From NCBI RefSeq assembly GCF_014650695.1, contig NZ_BMVL01000010.1, positions 87,201 to 140,592 on the forward strand: a stretch of 53,392 nt of DNA, in the 5' to 3' direction. The DNA is from Streptomyces avidinii (GTDB lineage: Bacteria; Actinomycetota; Actinomycetes; Streptomycetales; Streptomycetaceae). The notes beneath the pieces are model-generated. The model was not told the origin of the DNA and made no database searches. It saw nothing but the letters and a program-made list of their open reading frames with translations. Each line of letters starts with the position of its first letter. Within the stretch, counting starts at the first letter, position 1. Positions 1 through 8,906 of the stretch are shown piece after piece. Both the position numbers and the translations under genes were made by a program.

Positions 1-147
1 CGGCCGCTTTCCGTCGTGGGCCCGGGCGACGCGCCCTGCGGGGCCGCGGCCGGCGCCATCCGGGCGCTCACCCCCCGGGGGGCGGTTCCCGCCCGGCACT
101 GCGGAAACCGGTTGCGGCCCCGGGAGCCGGGGACGGAGAGTGACGGC

Positions 148-1074
148 ATGACCCTCACCGTACGGCCCGCCGGGCCCGGGGACGCGTCCGACATCTGCGC
201 CCTGCTCAATGCCGTCGACATGATCGAGATCGGCCGCCCGGAGACCGATCTCGGAACCGTCGAGTCCGATCTCAACGCCCCCGACGTGGACCTGGCCACC
301 GATTCCTGGCTCGCCCACCAGGACGGCCGGCTCGTGGCCTACGCCCTCGTCTGGGCGGACTCCGGCCCGGGCCGCGTCGATGGGGACCACTACGTACTGC
401 CCGGCCACTCCGAGGCCGCCGTCCTGCTGCTGGAGCGCATGGAGGCCCGGGCCCGGGAGCTGACCGCCGGTCAGGGCGTCCTGAGACTCCAGCTGAACGT
501 GGAGCCCACCCTCGACCTGCCCCTCCTCACCGGGCGCGGCTACCGCACGATCCGCCGCTACCAGGTCATGACCCGCTCACTGGCACCGGACGCCGACCCG
601 GCGCCGACCCCTCCGACCGGGCTCGCCCTGCGCCACTGCGGCGACGACGAGGCCGACCGCCGCCGCGCCCACGCCCTGGTCGAGCGGACCTTCGCCGCGC
701 ACTTCGGCCATGTGGACCGCCCGTACGAGAACTGGCTCGACCACATGGACGGCCGCAAGCTCGACTGGTCGCTGGTGTGGATCGCGAGCCTGCCCGGCCA
801 CGGCGACGCGGCCGTGCTGCTGACCCGGGACGACCGCACGAGCATGGCCTGGGTCAGCCACATCGGGGTGGCCGAGGAGGTGCGCGGCCGCGGCATCGGG
901 GGCTTCCTGCTGCGGCACGGCTTCGCCGTGTACGCCGGGCGCGGCCGGGACACCGTAGGCCTCGGCGTCGACACGCACAACGCGACCGGCGCGCTCGCGC
1001 TGTACGAGGCGCACGGCATGGGCCTGCACTACGCGGTCGACTCCTGGGAGCTGGCTTTGCACCCCCAGGGGTGA
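148..1074 (+). CDS. GNAT family N-acetyltransferase (tandem-domain)
   Basis: Predicted acyl-CoA-dependent N-acetyltransferase of 308 residues, about twice a single GNAT domain. The C-terminal half carries the acetyl-CoA pyrophosphate-binding loop RGRGIGGF near residue 245, followed by a typical GNAT end (GVDTHNATGALALYEAHGM). The N-terminal half looks like a degenerate second GNAT fold. I chose the ATG at 148 because GGAGAG lies 8 bases upstream; the frame stays open upstream to base 16 but that stretch has no good start. The substrate cannot be told from sequence. It stands alone ahead of the peptide importer. Confidence 0.85.
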   Translation: MTLTVRPAGPGDASDICALLNAVDMIEIGRPETDLGTVESDLNAPDVDLATDSWLAHQDGRLVAYALVWADSGPGRVDGDHYVLPGHSEAAVLLLERMEARARELTAGQGVLRLQLNVEPTLDLPLLTGRGYRTIRRYQVMTRSLAPDADPAPTPPTGLALRHCGDDEADRRRAHALVERTFAAHFGHVDRPYENWLDHMDGRKLDWSLVWIASLPGHGDAAVLLTRDDRTSMAWVSHIGVAEEVRGRGIGGFLLRHGFAVYAGRGRDTVGLGVDTHNATGALALYEAHGMGLHYAVDSWELALHPQG

Positions 1075-1181
1075 CAGGGGCGTGACGCGCGGGTGCAATC
1101 GGTCCAACCATGAGTGCACGGGACCCCACATAGGGTGACATTGGCCCCTAAGCGAGTCTTGGGATCCCTAGGAGGCACTCC

Positions 1182-2813
1182 ATGCGCGGAGCCACCCACG
1201 CCAAGTGGGCCGCAGGTGCGGTGGCCGTCGCCCTCGCGGCGACGGCCTGCGGCGGCGGAAGCGACAGCGGCGGGGGTGGTGGCGAGGCGGGCATCGTCAG
1301 CTCCTCGTGGGGTGACCCGCAGAACCCGCTGGAGCCGGCCAACACCAATGAGGTGCAGGGCGGCAAGGTCCTCGACATGCTCTTCCGGGGGCTCAAGCGC
1401 TACGACCCGAAGACCGGCGAGGCCCTCGACATGGTCGCCGAGAAAATCGATACGACGGACAGTCAGAACTTCACCATCACTCTGAAGGACGGCTGGAAGT
1501 TCAGCAACGACGAGCCCGTCACCGCGCAATCCTTCGTGGATGCCTGGAACTACGGCGCGGACGTGCGCAACAAGCAGAACAACTCGCCGTTCTTCTCCGA
1601 CATCGTCGGTTACGCGGACGTCCACCCCACCTCCGGTGAGCCCAAGGCCAAGACGATGTCCGGACTGGTCGTCAAGGACGCGAAGACCTTCACCGTCGCC
1701 CTGAAGAACAAGTTCTCCACCTGGCCCGAGACCCTCGGCTACCAGGCCTTCTCCCCGCTGCCCAAGGCCTTCTTCACGGACCACGCCGGCTGGCTGAACA
1801 AGCCGATCGGCAACGGCCCGTACACGGTGGACTCGTACACCAAGGGCACCGGCATGCAGCTGCGCAAGTGGGACACCTACCCAGGTCCGGACAAGGCGCA
1901 GAACGGCGGTGTGGACCTGAAGGTCTACACCGACAACAACACCGCCTACACCGACCTGATCTCCGGCAACCTCGACCTCGTCGACGACGTCCCGGCGCAG
2001 CAGCTGAAGAACGTCAAGAACGACCTGGGCGACCGGTACATCAACCAGCCGGCCCTCATCATCCAGACCCTCACCTTCCCGCTGTACGACCCGCAGTGGA
2101 GCAAGGAGGGGATGGAGAACGTGCGCCGCGGGATCTCGATGGCGATCAACCGCGACGAGATCACCAAGCAGATCTTCCGCGATACCCGCACCCCGGCCAA
2201 GGACTGGACCTCACCGGCCCTCGGCGAGAAGGGCGGCTTCTCCTCCACGGTCTGCGGCGACGCCTGCGTCTACGACCCGGCGGCGGCCAAGAAGCTCATC
2301 ACGGACGCCGGCGGGCTCCCCGGCGGCAAGGTCACACTGACCTCCAACGTGGACACCGGCTCGCACCGCGACTGGATGGACGCCGTCTGCAACAGCATCA
2401 ACAACGCCCTGGGTGAGGGCCCGGTCTGCACGGTCAATCCGATCGGCACCTTCGCCGACTTCCGCAACCAGCAGAGCAGCTTCAAGCTGACCGGCCCCTT
2501 CCGCTCCGGCTGGCAGGCCGACTACCCGCTGATCCAGAACTTCCTCCAGCCCCTCTACTACACCGGCGCGTCCTCCAACTACGGGAAGTTCAGCAACCCG
2601 GAGTTCGACAAGCTCGTCGACGAGGCCAACCAGGAGAGCGACGCGGCCAAGGCGGTCGCGAAGTTCCAGGACTCCGAGAAGATCCTCGCCGCGCAGATGC
2701 CGTCCATCCCGCTCTGGTACCAGAACGGCAGCGCGGGCTACGCCGAGCGGCTCTCGGACGTGGCGCTCAACCAGTTCAGCGTCCCCGTCTACGACCAGAT
2801 CAAGGTCGGCTGA
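1182..2813 (+). CDS. Oligopeptide ABC transporter substrate-binding lipoprotein (first cluster)
   Basis: Extracytoplasmic peptide-binding protein of the SBP_bac_5 (OppA/DppA) family, 543 residues, the normal length. A signal peptide ends in ALAATAC, so the lipidated cysteine is residue 23; a Gly/Ser-rich linker follows. The family pattern LFRGLKRYDPKTG, the kinetic-lobe FSNDEPVTAQSFVDAW and the ISMAINRDEI region are present. AGGAGG lies just before the ATG. It is the first gene of a five-gene importer operon (1182-6857) that also supplies both permeases and both ATPases. The order matches the Streptomyces bldK-like/opp loci, but I cannot say which peptide is bound. Confidence 0.95.
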   Translation: MRGATHAKWAAGAVAVALAATACGGGSDSGGGGGEAGIVSSSWGDPQNPLEPANTNEVQGGKVLDMLFRGLKRYDPKTGEALDMVAEKIDTTDSQNFTITLKDGWKFSNDEPVTAQSFVDAWNYGADVRNKQNNSPFFSDIVGYADVHPTSGEPKAKTMSGLVVKDAKTFTVALKNKFSTWPETLGYQAFSPLPKAFFTDHAGWLNKPIGNGPYTVDSYTKGTGMQLRKWDTYPGPDKAQNGGVDLKVYTDNNTAYTDLISGNLDLVDDVPAQQLKNVKNDLGDRYINQPALIIQTLTFPLYDPQWSKEGMENVRRGISMAINRDEITKQIFRDTRTPAKDWTSPALGEKGGFSSTVCGDACVYDPAAAKKLITDAGGLPGGKVTLTSNVDTGSHRDWMDAVCNSINNALGEGPVCTVNPIGTFADFRNQQSSFKLTGPFRSGWQADYPLIQNFLQPLYYTGASSNYGKFSNPEFDKLVDEANQESDAAKAVAKFQDSEKILAAQMPSIPLWYQNGSAGYAERLSDVALNQFSVPVYDQIKVG

Positions 2814-2844
2814 CCCACGTTTCGGATCGATCCTGGAGCAGTCC

Positions 2845-3768
2845 ATGGGACGTTATGTGATCCGGCGGCTGCTCCAGATGATCCCGGTGTTCATCGGCAG
2901 CACGTTCCTGATCTTCTTCATGGTGTACGCGCTGGGTGACCCGGTCGCCGCCCTCTTCGGCGACAAGGCGCCCGACCCTGCCACCGCCGCCCGCATCCGC
3001 AAGGACCTGTACCTCGACCAGCCGCTGTGGAAGCAGTACCTCCACTACATGGGGCAGATCTTCCAGGGCGACTTCGGCACGGCCTTCAACGGCCAGCCGG
3101 TCACCGAGCTGATGGCCAGCGCCTTCCCCGTCACCCTGCGCCTGACCATCGTCGCGATCTTCTTCGAGATCGTCATCGGCATCACCCTCGGAGTGATCAG
3201 CGGCCTGCGCCGCGGCCGGTCCGTCGACACCAGCGTGCTGGTGCTCACCCTCGTCGTCATCTCCGTGCCGACCTTCGTGACGGGCTATCTGCTCCAGTAC
3301 CTCTTCGGCGTCAAATGGGGCTGGGTCCGGCCCACCGTCTCCCCGGACGCTCCCTTCGGCGAGCTGATCCTGCCCGGCATCGTGCTCGCGCTGGTCTCCC
3401 TCGCCTACGTCACCCGGCTCTCCCGCACCTCCATCGCCGAGAACGTCAAGGCGGACTACGTGCGCACCGCCGTCGCCAAGGGGCTGCCGCGCCGCCGGGT
3501 CGTCACCCGCCACCTGCTGCGCAACTCGCTCATCCCCGTCGTCACCTTCATCGGCACCGACATCGGCGCCCTGATGGGCGGCGCGATCGTCACCGAGCGG
3601 ATCTTCAACATCCACGGCGTCGGCTACCAGCTCTACCAGGGCATCCTGCGCAACAACTCGCCCACCGTCGTCGGCTTCGTGACCATCCTCGTCATCGTCT
3701 TCCTGCTGGCGAACCTGCTCGTCGACCTGCTCTACGCGGTCCTGGACCCGAGGATCCGTTATGCCTGA
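2845..3768 (+). CDS. Oligopeptide ABC transporter permease (OppB/DppB type)
   Basis: Inner-membrane permease of 307 residues with the usual OppB layout: a first membrane helix at about residues 9-31, a periplasmic loop, then five helices. The cytoplasmic EAA loop that contacts the ATPase is seen as ADYVRTAVAKGLPRRRVV near residues 203-220. The C terminus ends in the typical LLYAVLDPRIRYA. The gene follows the binding protein by 31 bases and overlaps the next permease by 8 bases, so the two are translationally coupled. It pairs with the OppC-type permease downstream. Confidence 0.95.
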   Translation: MGRYVIRRLLQMIPVFIGSTFLIFFMVYALGDPVAALFGDKAPDPATAARIRKDLYLDQPLWKQYLHYMGQIFQGDFGTAFNGQPVTELMASAFPVTLRLTIVAIFFEIVIGITLGVISGLRRGRSVDTSVLVLTLVVISVPTFVTGYLLQYLFGVKWGWVRPTVSPDAPFGELILPGIVLALVSLAYVTRLSRTSIAENVKADYVRTAVAKGLPRRRVVTRHLLRNSLIPVVTFIGTDIGALMGGAIVTERIFNIHGVGYQLYQGILRNNSPTVVGFVTILVIVFLLANLLVDLLYAVLDPRIRYA

Positions 3769-4774
3769 GCACAACGAGCCCGCCTACGACCCGCTGCAAC
3801 CAGGAGAGGGGGAGGCCATCGCACCCACCGGCCAGGGCGGGCCCATGGATCTGGCGCTGGACGAGGCCGAGAGTCTGGAGAAGACCCTCGGCGACGACTC
3901 CACCGGGCCCGGACCCGGACCGCAGGAGAAGCCCCGCTCCCTGTGGTCCGACGCCTGGCACCAGCTGCGCCGCAACCCCGTCTTCATCATCTCCTCGCTG
4001 ATGATCCTCTTCCTCGTGATCATCTCCATCTGGCCGCAGCTCATCGCGAGCGGCGACCCGCTCCAGTGCGACCTGTCCAAGTCGCAGCAGGGATCCTCCC
4101 CGGGCCACCCGTTCGGCTACGACACCCAGGGCTGCGACGTGTACACCCGTACCGTCTACGGGGCCCGCGCCTCCATCACCGTCGGCGTGTGCGCCACCCT
4201 CGGCGCCGCCTTCCTCGGCTCGCTGCTCGGCGGTCTCGCCGGCTTCTTCGGCGGCTGGGGCGACGCGCTGCTCTCCCGGGTCGCGGACATCTTCTTCGGC
4301 ATCCCCGTCGTCCTCGGCGGCCTGGTCTTCCTGTCCGTGGTCACCAGCACCACCGTCTGGCCGGTGGTCGGCTTCATCGTGCTCCTCGGCTGGCCGCAGA
4401 TCGCCCGCATCGGCCGCGGCTCCGTCATCACCGCCAAACAGAACGACTACGTCCAGGCCGCCCGGGCCCTCGGCGCCGGCAACAGCCGGATGATGCTCCG
4501 GCACGTGGCGCCCAATGCCATCGCCCCGGTCATCGTCGTCGCCACCATCGCGCTGGGCACGTACATCGCCCTGGAGGCCACCCTGTCCTTCCTCGGCGTC
4601 GGCCTGCGCCCGCCCACCGTCTCCTGGGGCATCGACATCTCCAACGCGGCCTCGCAGATCCGCAACGCCCCCCACATGCTGCTCTGGCCGGCGGGCGCGC
4701 TGAGCCTGACCGTGCTCGCGTTCATCATGCTCGGCGACGCGGTGCGCGACGCCCTCGACCCCAAGCTGCGCTGA
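3761..4774 (+). CDS. Oligopeptide ABC transporter permease (OppC/DppC type)
   Basis: Second permease of the first importer, 337 residues. It has an OppC_N-type cytoplasmic leader of about 60 acidic and proline-rich residues, a first membrane helix near residues 75-93, a periplasmic loop containing FGYDTQGCDVYTR, and five further helices. The EAA loop NDYVQAARALGAGNSRMM lies near residue 228 and the GVGLRPPTVSWG signature is typical of OppC. The ATG overlaps the end of the previous permease. The two cysteines in the periplasmic loop could form a disulfide; this is inference. Confidence 0.95.
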   Translation: MPEHNEPAYDPLQPGEGEAIAPTGQGGPMDLALDEAESLEKTLGDDSTGPGPGPQEKPRSLWSDAWHQLRRNPVFIISSLMILFLVIISIWPQLIASGDPLQCDLSKSQQGSSPGHPFGYDTQGCDVYTRTVYGARASITVGVCATLGAAFLGSLLGGLAGFFGGWGDALLSRVADIFFGIPVVLGGLVFLSVVTSTTVWPVVGFIVLLGWPQIARIGRGSVITAKQNDYVQAARALGAGNSRMMLRHVAPNAIAPVIVVATIALGTYIALEATLSFLGVGLRPPTVSWGIDISNAASQIRNAPHMLLWPAGALSLTVLAFIMLGDAVRDALDPKLR

Positions 4775-4786
4775 GGAGCCCCGCAC

Positions 4787-5770
4787 ATGCTGCTCGAAGT
4801 CCGCGATCTGCACGTGGAATTCAAGACGCGCGACGGAGTCGCCAGGGCCGTCAACGGCGTCAACTACTCGGTGGCCGAGGGTGAGACGCTCGCCGTACTC
4901 GGTGAGTCCGGCTCCGGCAAGTCGGTGACCGCCCAGGCCGTGATGGGCATCCTCGACATGCCGCCGGGCCGGATCGCGGGCGGAGAGATCCTGTTCAAGG
5001 GCAAGGACCTCCTCAGGATGAAGGAGGAGGAGCGGCGCAGGATCCGCGGCGCCGAGATGGCGATGATCTTCCAGGACGCGCTGTCCTCCCTGAATCCGGT
5101 GCTGAGCGTCGGCGCGCAGCTCGGGGAGATGTACGAGGTCCACCGCGGGATGTCCCGCAAGGACGCCAAGGGCAAGGCCGTCGAGCTGATGGACCGGGTG
5201 AAGATCCCGGCGGCCAAGGAGCGGGTGGGGGACTACCCGCACCAGTTCTCGGGCGGTATGCGCCAGCGCATCATGATCGCGATGGCGCTGGCCCTGGAAC
5301 CCTCGCTGATCATCGCGGACGAGCCGACGACCGCCCTGGACGTCACCGTGCAGGCCCAGGTGATGGATCTGCTGGCCGAGCTCCAGCGCGAGCTGAACAT
5401 GGGCCTCATCCTGATCACCCACGACCTGGGCGTGGTCGCGGACGTGGCCGACAAGATCGCGGTCATGTACGCGGGCCGGATCGTCGAGGCGGCCCCGGTC
5501 CACGAGATCTACAAGGCGCCCGCGCACCCGTACACGCGCGGCCTGCTCGACTCGATCCCGCGCCTGGACCAGAAGGGCCAGGAGCTGTACGCCATCAAGG
5601 GCCTGCCGCCGAACCTGCTGGCCATTCCGCCCGGCTGCGCCTTCAACCCACGCTGTCCCATGGCCCAGGCGGTGTGCCGCACCGACGTCCCGCCGCTGTA
5701 CCGGGTGACCGAGTCCCCGGTGGAGCGGACCAGCGCCTGCCACTTCTGGAAGGAGTGCCTCCATGGCTGA
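4787..5770 (+). CDS. Oligopeptide ABC transporter ATP-binding protein (OppD type)
   Basis: Cytoplasmic ATPase subunit of 327 residues. The Walker A motif GESGSGKS is at residues 39-46, the ABC signature SGGMRQR near 153 and Walker B LIIADEP near 175. The C-terminal oligopeptide-transporter domain carries a CAFNPRCPMAQAVC cysteine cluster, which in several Opp/Dpp ATPases binds an iron-sulfur cluster; the role here is inferred. The ATG follows GAGGAGCC with good spacing. The end overlaps the OppF-type gene by 8 bases. It should form the heterodimeric motor with that next protein. Confidence 0.95.
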   Translation: MLLEVRDLHVEFKTRDGVARAVNGVNYSVAEGETLAVLGESGSGKSVTAQAVMGILDMPPGRIAGGEILFKGKDLLRMKEEERRRIRGAEMAMIFQDALSSLNPVLSVGAQLGEMYEVHRGMSRKDAKGKAVELMDRVKIPAAKERVGDYPHQFSGGMRQRIMIAMALALEPSLIIADEPTTALDVTVQAQVMDLLAELQRELNMGLILITHDLGVVADVADKIAVMYAGRIVEAAPVHEIYKAPAHPYTRGLLDSIPRLDQKGQELYAIKGLPPNLLAIPPGCAFNPRCPMAQAVCRTDVPPLYRVTESPVERTSACHFWKECLHG

Positions 5771-6857
5771 GTCCCTTCTGGAAGTGAAGGACCTGGTCAA
5801 GCACTACCCGCTGACCCGGGGCATCGTCTTCCGCAAGCAGGTCGGCGCGGTCAAGGCCGTCGACGGGGTCTCCTTCGACCTGCGCGCCGGCGAGACGCTG
5901 GGCATCGTCGGCGAGTCCGGCTGCGGGAAGTCGACCGTGGCCAAGATGCTCGTCAACCTGGAGCGGCCCACGGCCGGTGCGATCTCCTACAAGGGCGAGG
6001 ACATCACCAAGCTGTCGGGGCGCGCGCTGAAGGCCGTGCGCCGCAACATCCAGATGGTCTTCCAGGACCCGTACACGTCGCTGAACCCGCGCATGACGGT
6101 CGGCGACATCATCGGGGAGCCCTACGAGATCCATCCCGAGGTGGCTCCCAAGGGCTCGCGCCGCCAGAAGGTCCAGGAGCTCCTGGACGTCGTCGGCCTG
6201 AACCCGGAGTACATCAACCGGTACCCGCACCAGTTCTCCGGCGGTCAGCGCCAGCGCATCGGCATCGCCCGCGGCCTGGCCCTGCAGCCCGAGATCATCG
6301 TCGCCGACGAGCCCGTCTCGGCACTCGACGTCTCCGTCCAGGCGCAGGTCATCAACCTGCTGGACCGGCTCCAGAGCGAATTCGACCTGTCCTACGTCTT
6401 CATCGCGCACGACCTCTCGATCGTCCGGCACATCTCCGACCGCGTCGGCGTCATGTACCTGGGCCGGATCGTCGAGATCGGCACCGACAGCCAGATCTAC
6501 GACCATCCCACCCACCCGTACACGCAGGCGCTGCTCTCCGCCGTCCCGGTCCCGGACCCGGACGCGCGCGCCCACCGGGAACGGATCATCCTCACCGGCG
6601 ACGTGCCCTCCCCGGCCAACCCGCCGTCGGGCTGCCCCTTCCGCACCCGCTGCTGGAAGGCCGAGCCCCGCTGCACGGCGGAGGTCCCGCTGCTCGCGGT
6701 GCCCCGGGCCTTCCCCTCGGGACCGGCGGCGCACCCCTCCGCCTGCCACTTCGCGGCCGAGAAGCAGGTGGTCCCGCTGTCGGACCGGCCGCCCACGCCC
6801 CCGCCCCCACCGCCCCCGCCGCCCTCCCCGCCTGTGGATCCGCTGACGAAGGAATAG
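5763..6857 (+). CDS. Oligopeptide ABC transporter ATP-binding protein (OppF type) with proline tail
   Basis: Second ATPase of the importer, 364 residues. Walker A GESGCGKST is near residues 50-58, the signature SGGQRQR near 158 and Walker B IIVADEP near 180. The C-terminal domain has the GCPFRTRCWKAEPRC cysteine pattern. Family members normally stop soon after the CHFA element. This one continues with a short proline run (about residues 343-358) and ends VDPLTKE, which is unlikely to be catalytic. It closes the operon; no strong terminator is seen directly after the stop. Confidence 0.95.
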   Translation: MAESLLEVKDLVKHYPLTRGIVFRKQVGAVKAVDGVSFDLRAGETLGIVGESGCGKSTVAKMLVNLERPTAGAISYKGEDITKLSGRALKAVRRNIQMVFQDPYTSLNPRMTVGDIIGEPYEIHPEVAPKGSRRQKVQELLDVVGLNPEYINRYPHQFSGGQRQRIGIARGLALQPEIIVADEPVSALDVSVQAQVINLLDRLQSEFDLSYVFIAHDLSIVRHISDRVGVMYLGRIVEIGTDSQIYDHPTHPYTQALLSAVPVPDPDARAHRERIILTGDVPSPANPPSGCPFRTRCWKAEPRCTAEVPLLAVPRAFPSGPAAHPSACHFAAEKQVVPLSDRPPTPPPPPPPPPSPPVDPLTKE

Positions 6858-7208
6858 CCTCCGACAGATCATTTCCGGCCACCGCTGCACGTCCGGCGGG
6901 AGGGCGTCCGCCGCACCAGCAACTCGGTTAACGTGGGGGCAACTTGACCGTTTCTGCCCCGAGATCTGAGGCGTGCAACCTGGATGCCGTGCGGCCGTGC
7001 GGGTGCCGACAGCCGGCCGGGGAGGCGTACAGCCTCGCCGGCCGGCCTCCCCGTGACCCCACTCATGCGCGGCATGCGCCCCTCGTGCTGCCGGATTTCG
7101 ATCGATGCGCTGGTACGGATAGTTATGATCCGTAGCGCACGGTGGGTATGAGTCCTGCCGAGCACGAATACGCGTACCGATGTCCGCTCGACGTGGAGGT
7201 GAAACGCC
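6858..7208. other. Intergenic region after the first peptide importer
   Basis: This 351-base gap has no convincing gene; its open frames lack ribosome sites and protein-like composition. It contains an 8-base inverted repeat GGGGAGGC / GCCTCCCC (7019-7026 and 7045-7052) with an 18-base loop, which could end the importer transcript. It also has a -10-like TATGAT at 7124-7129 that could start transcription of the small membrane protein at 7209. No matching -35 box is obvious. Confidence 0.4.
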
Positions 7209-7403
7209 GTGGCACTCTCGATCTCCGCCGTGGTGCTGCTGGCGATCATCGTCTTCCTGCTGGTCCGACGGGCGGGCCTGAAGGCGGGACATGCGGTGGT
7301 CTGCGTACTGCTCGGCTTCTACCTGGCGAGTTCCACTATCGCCCCGACCCTCAGTCAGCTCACCTCGAACGTGGCGAGCATGATCAGTGGCCTCAAGTTC
7401 TAG
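7209..7403 (+). CDS. Small two-helix membrane protein
   Basis: A 64-residue protein with a hydrophobic helix at residues 3-21, a basic turn (RRAGLK) and a second hydrophobic helix at about residues 27-45. The GTG start has GGAGGTG upstream with normal spacing, which supports it as a real gene. I do not recognise a named family. It sits 24 bases ahead of mshB, although mshB seems to have its own promoter. It is probably an integral membrane protein; its function is unknown. Confidence 0.7.
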   Translation: MALSISAVVLLAIIVFLLVRRAGLKAGHAVVCVLLGFYLASSTIAPTLSQLTSNVASMISGLKF

Positions 7404-7414
7404 GCCTGGCCTCG

Positions 7415-7428
7415 TAGGCTGGGTCCCA
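7415..7428 (+). promoter_or_regulatory. Candidate leaderless -10 box for mshB
   Basis: TAGGCT at 7415-7420 is followed by 7 bases and then the mshB ATG at 7428. That places the predicted transcription start on the A of the start codon. No ribosome-binding site precedes the ATG. The -35 region is weak, so this is a candidate only. Confidence 0.45.
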
Positions 7429-8321
7429 TGAACGGTCTTCCCGCCCGTCGTCTGCTCCTCGTGCACGCGCACCCCGACGACGAGTCGATCAACAACGGCG
7501 TCACCATGGCCAAGTACGCGGCCGAGGGTGCCCACGTCGCGCTGGTGACCTGCACCCTCGGCGAGGAGGGTGAGGTCATCCCGCCGGGCCTCGCCCATCT
7601 GGCGGCCGATCGCGACGACACCCTCGGCGCCCACCGCGTCGGCGAGCTCGCGGCGGCCATGGCCGAACTGGGGGTCCACGACCACCGGTTCCTCGGCGGC
7701 CCCGGCCGCTTCCGCGACTCCGGGATGATGGGCGCCCCGCAGAACCACCACCCCGAGGCATTCTGGTCCGCCGACGTGGACGAGGCCGCCGGGTACCTCG
7801 TGGAGGTGATCCGGGAGCTGCGCCCGCAGGTGCTCGTCACCTACGACCCGGACGGCGGATACGGGCACCCCGACCACATCCAGGCCCACCGGGTCGCCAT
7901 GCGCGCCGTCGAACTGGCCGCGGAGACCGCCTTCCGGCGCGACCTCGGGACACCCCACAGGGTCGGGAAGATCTACTGGAACCGCGTCCCGCGCTCGGTG
8001 GTCGAGGAGGGCTTCGCCCGGCTGCGCGCCGCCGGCGAGGTGTCCTTCCCCGGGGTGGGCTCGCCCGAGGACGTGCCGGGGGTCGTCGCCGACGAGCGGA
8101 TCACCGCCGAGATCGACGCCAAGGACACTTTCGTGGCGGCGAAGGCGGCCGCCATGCGGGCCCACGCCACCCAGATCGCCGTGGACGGGCCCTTCTTCGC
8201 CCTCTCCAACGACCTGGCCCAGCCGCTTTTCACCCGCGAGTACTACGAACTGGTCGCGGGCCGGGCGGGCGTCCCGGCGGGCGAGCGCGAGCACGACCTC
8301 TTCGCGGGGGTGCAGTCATGA
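7428..8321 (+). CDS. mshB: N-acetyl-1-D-myo-inositol-2-amino-2-deoxy-alpha-D-glucopyranoside deacetylase (MshB)
   Basis: MshB is the zinc-dependent deacetylase that converts GlcNAc-inositol to GlcN-inositol in the synthesis of mycothiol, the main actinobacterial thiol. The protein is 297 residues, matching the family. The LmbE-fold motif HAHPDDES gives zinc ligands His15 and Asp18, with Asp17 as the likely base, and GHPDH near residues 146-149 supplies the third ligand. The NNGVTMAKYAAEGAHVALVTCTLGEEGE stretch is split here by the usual loop positions of the family. The gene overlaps the following membrane protein by 4 bases. Confidence 0.95.
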   Translation: MNGLPARRLLLVHAHPDDESINNGVTMAKYAAEGAHVALVTCTLGEEGEVIPPGLAHLAADRDDTLGAHRVGELAAAMAELGVHDHRFLGGPGRFRDSGMMGAPQNHHPEAFWSADVDEAAGYLVEVIRELRPQVLVTYDPDGGYGHPDHIQAHRVAMRAVELAAETAFRRDLGTPHRVGKIYWNRVPRSVVEEGFARLRAAGEVSFPGVGSPEDVPGVVADERITAEIDAKDTFVAAKAAAMRAHATQIAVDGPFFALSNDLAQPLFTREYYELVAGRAGVPAGEREHDLFAGVQS

Positions 8322-8701
8322 GCGGCGCGGCGACGGCCGGACGGATCGCCGGCTGCCTGGCTCTGCTGGTCCTGGGCGCACTGACCGGCGCGGCCGGCTG
8401 GCTGGTGGTGGACCTGTGGTTCCCCGGCGGTCTGCTGCTCGCCCTGCTGGCCGTCCTCGGGCTGTTCCTCGGTGGCCGGATCGCCCTGGGGACCGGCTTC
8501 GGCGTCGGCGGCGCCGCGGCCGGCTGGTTCCTCTCGTACGTGATGCTCAGCGTTCCGCGTCCCGAGGGAGACTTCCTCCTCAGTTCGTCCGGAATCGGCA
8601 TGTACGTCTACCTTTTGGGTGGGACCGTTCTCGCTGTGATGTGTGCCACGATGCGCGGCCCGCTGGATCGGCCGGTTTCGGCCGCGCGGCCTGCCAAGTG
8701 A
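8318..8701 (+). CDS. DUF6113-like small membrane protein
   Basis: A 127-residue protein with about four hydrophobic helices (LALLVLGALTGAAGWLVVDL, a LLLALLAVLGLFLGG stretch, a GVGGAAAGWFL stretch and a C-terminal YLLGGTVLAVMCATM). The ATG overlaps the mshB stop in an ATGA arrangement, so the two are translationally coupled. Streptomyces proteins of this type next to mshB are classed as DUF6113; that assignment is from memory. Its function is unknown, and coupling to mshB is the only hint. Confidence 0.8.
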   Translation: MSGAATAGRIAGCLALLVLGALTGAAGWLVVDLWFPGGLLLALLAVLGLFLGGRIALGTGFGVGGAAAGWFLSYVMLSVPRPEGDFLLSSSGIGMYVYLLGGTVLAVMCATMRGPLDRPVSAARPAK

Positions 8702-8906
8702 CGTGGTGTCGGACCTCGTAGGGACATCCGCAGAGGGAAGTGCGCAGGGGCTCGCCGGGCGGTTCAGAGGGGTTTGGCGGGGGCTATGAGGAACCCCTGA
8801 TTCCCGGCAGTCAGTTGCGTGCGGGCGACGGCCAGTATGGTGGACGGGCCGCCGAGCTGCCCGCGCACGGTATGACGGGCGGCGGAGCCAACCGGGAGAA
8901 CCTGCC

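Noticed and set aside
1029..1784. Long minus-strand open frames opposite the GNAT and binding-protein genes
   Set aside because: They mirror high GC at third positions of the real genes, lack ribosome sites and have no family motifs.
6944..7135. 63-residue plus-strand frame in the first long gap
   Set aside because: No ribosome site, odd composition and position within hairpin sequences.
8772..8816. ECF-type promoter before the peptidoglycan-binding protein (GGAAC ... GTT)
   Set aside because: The spacing is 19 bases or more and the surrounding bases fit no known consensus well.
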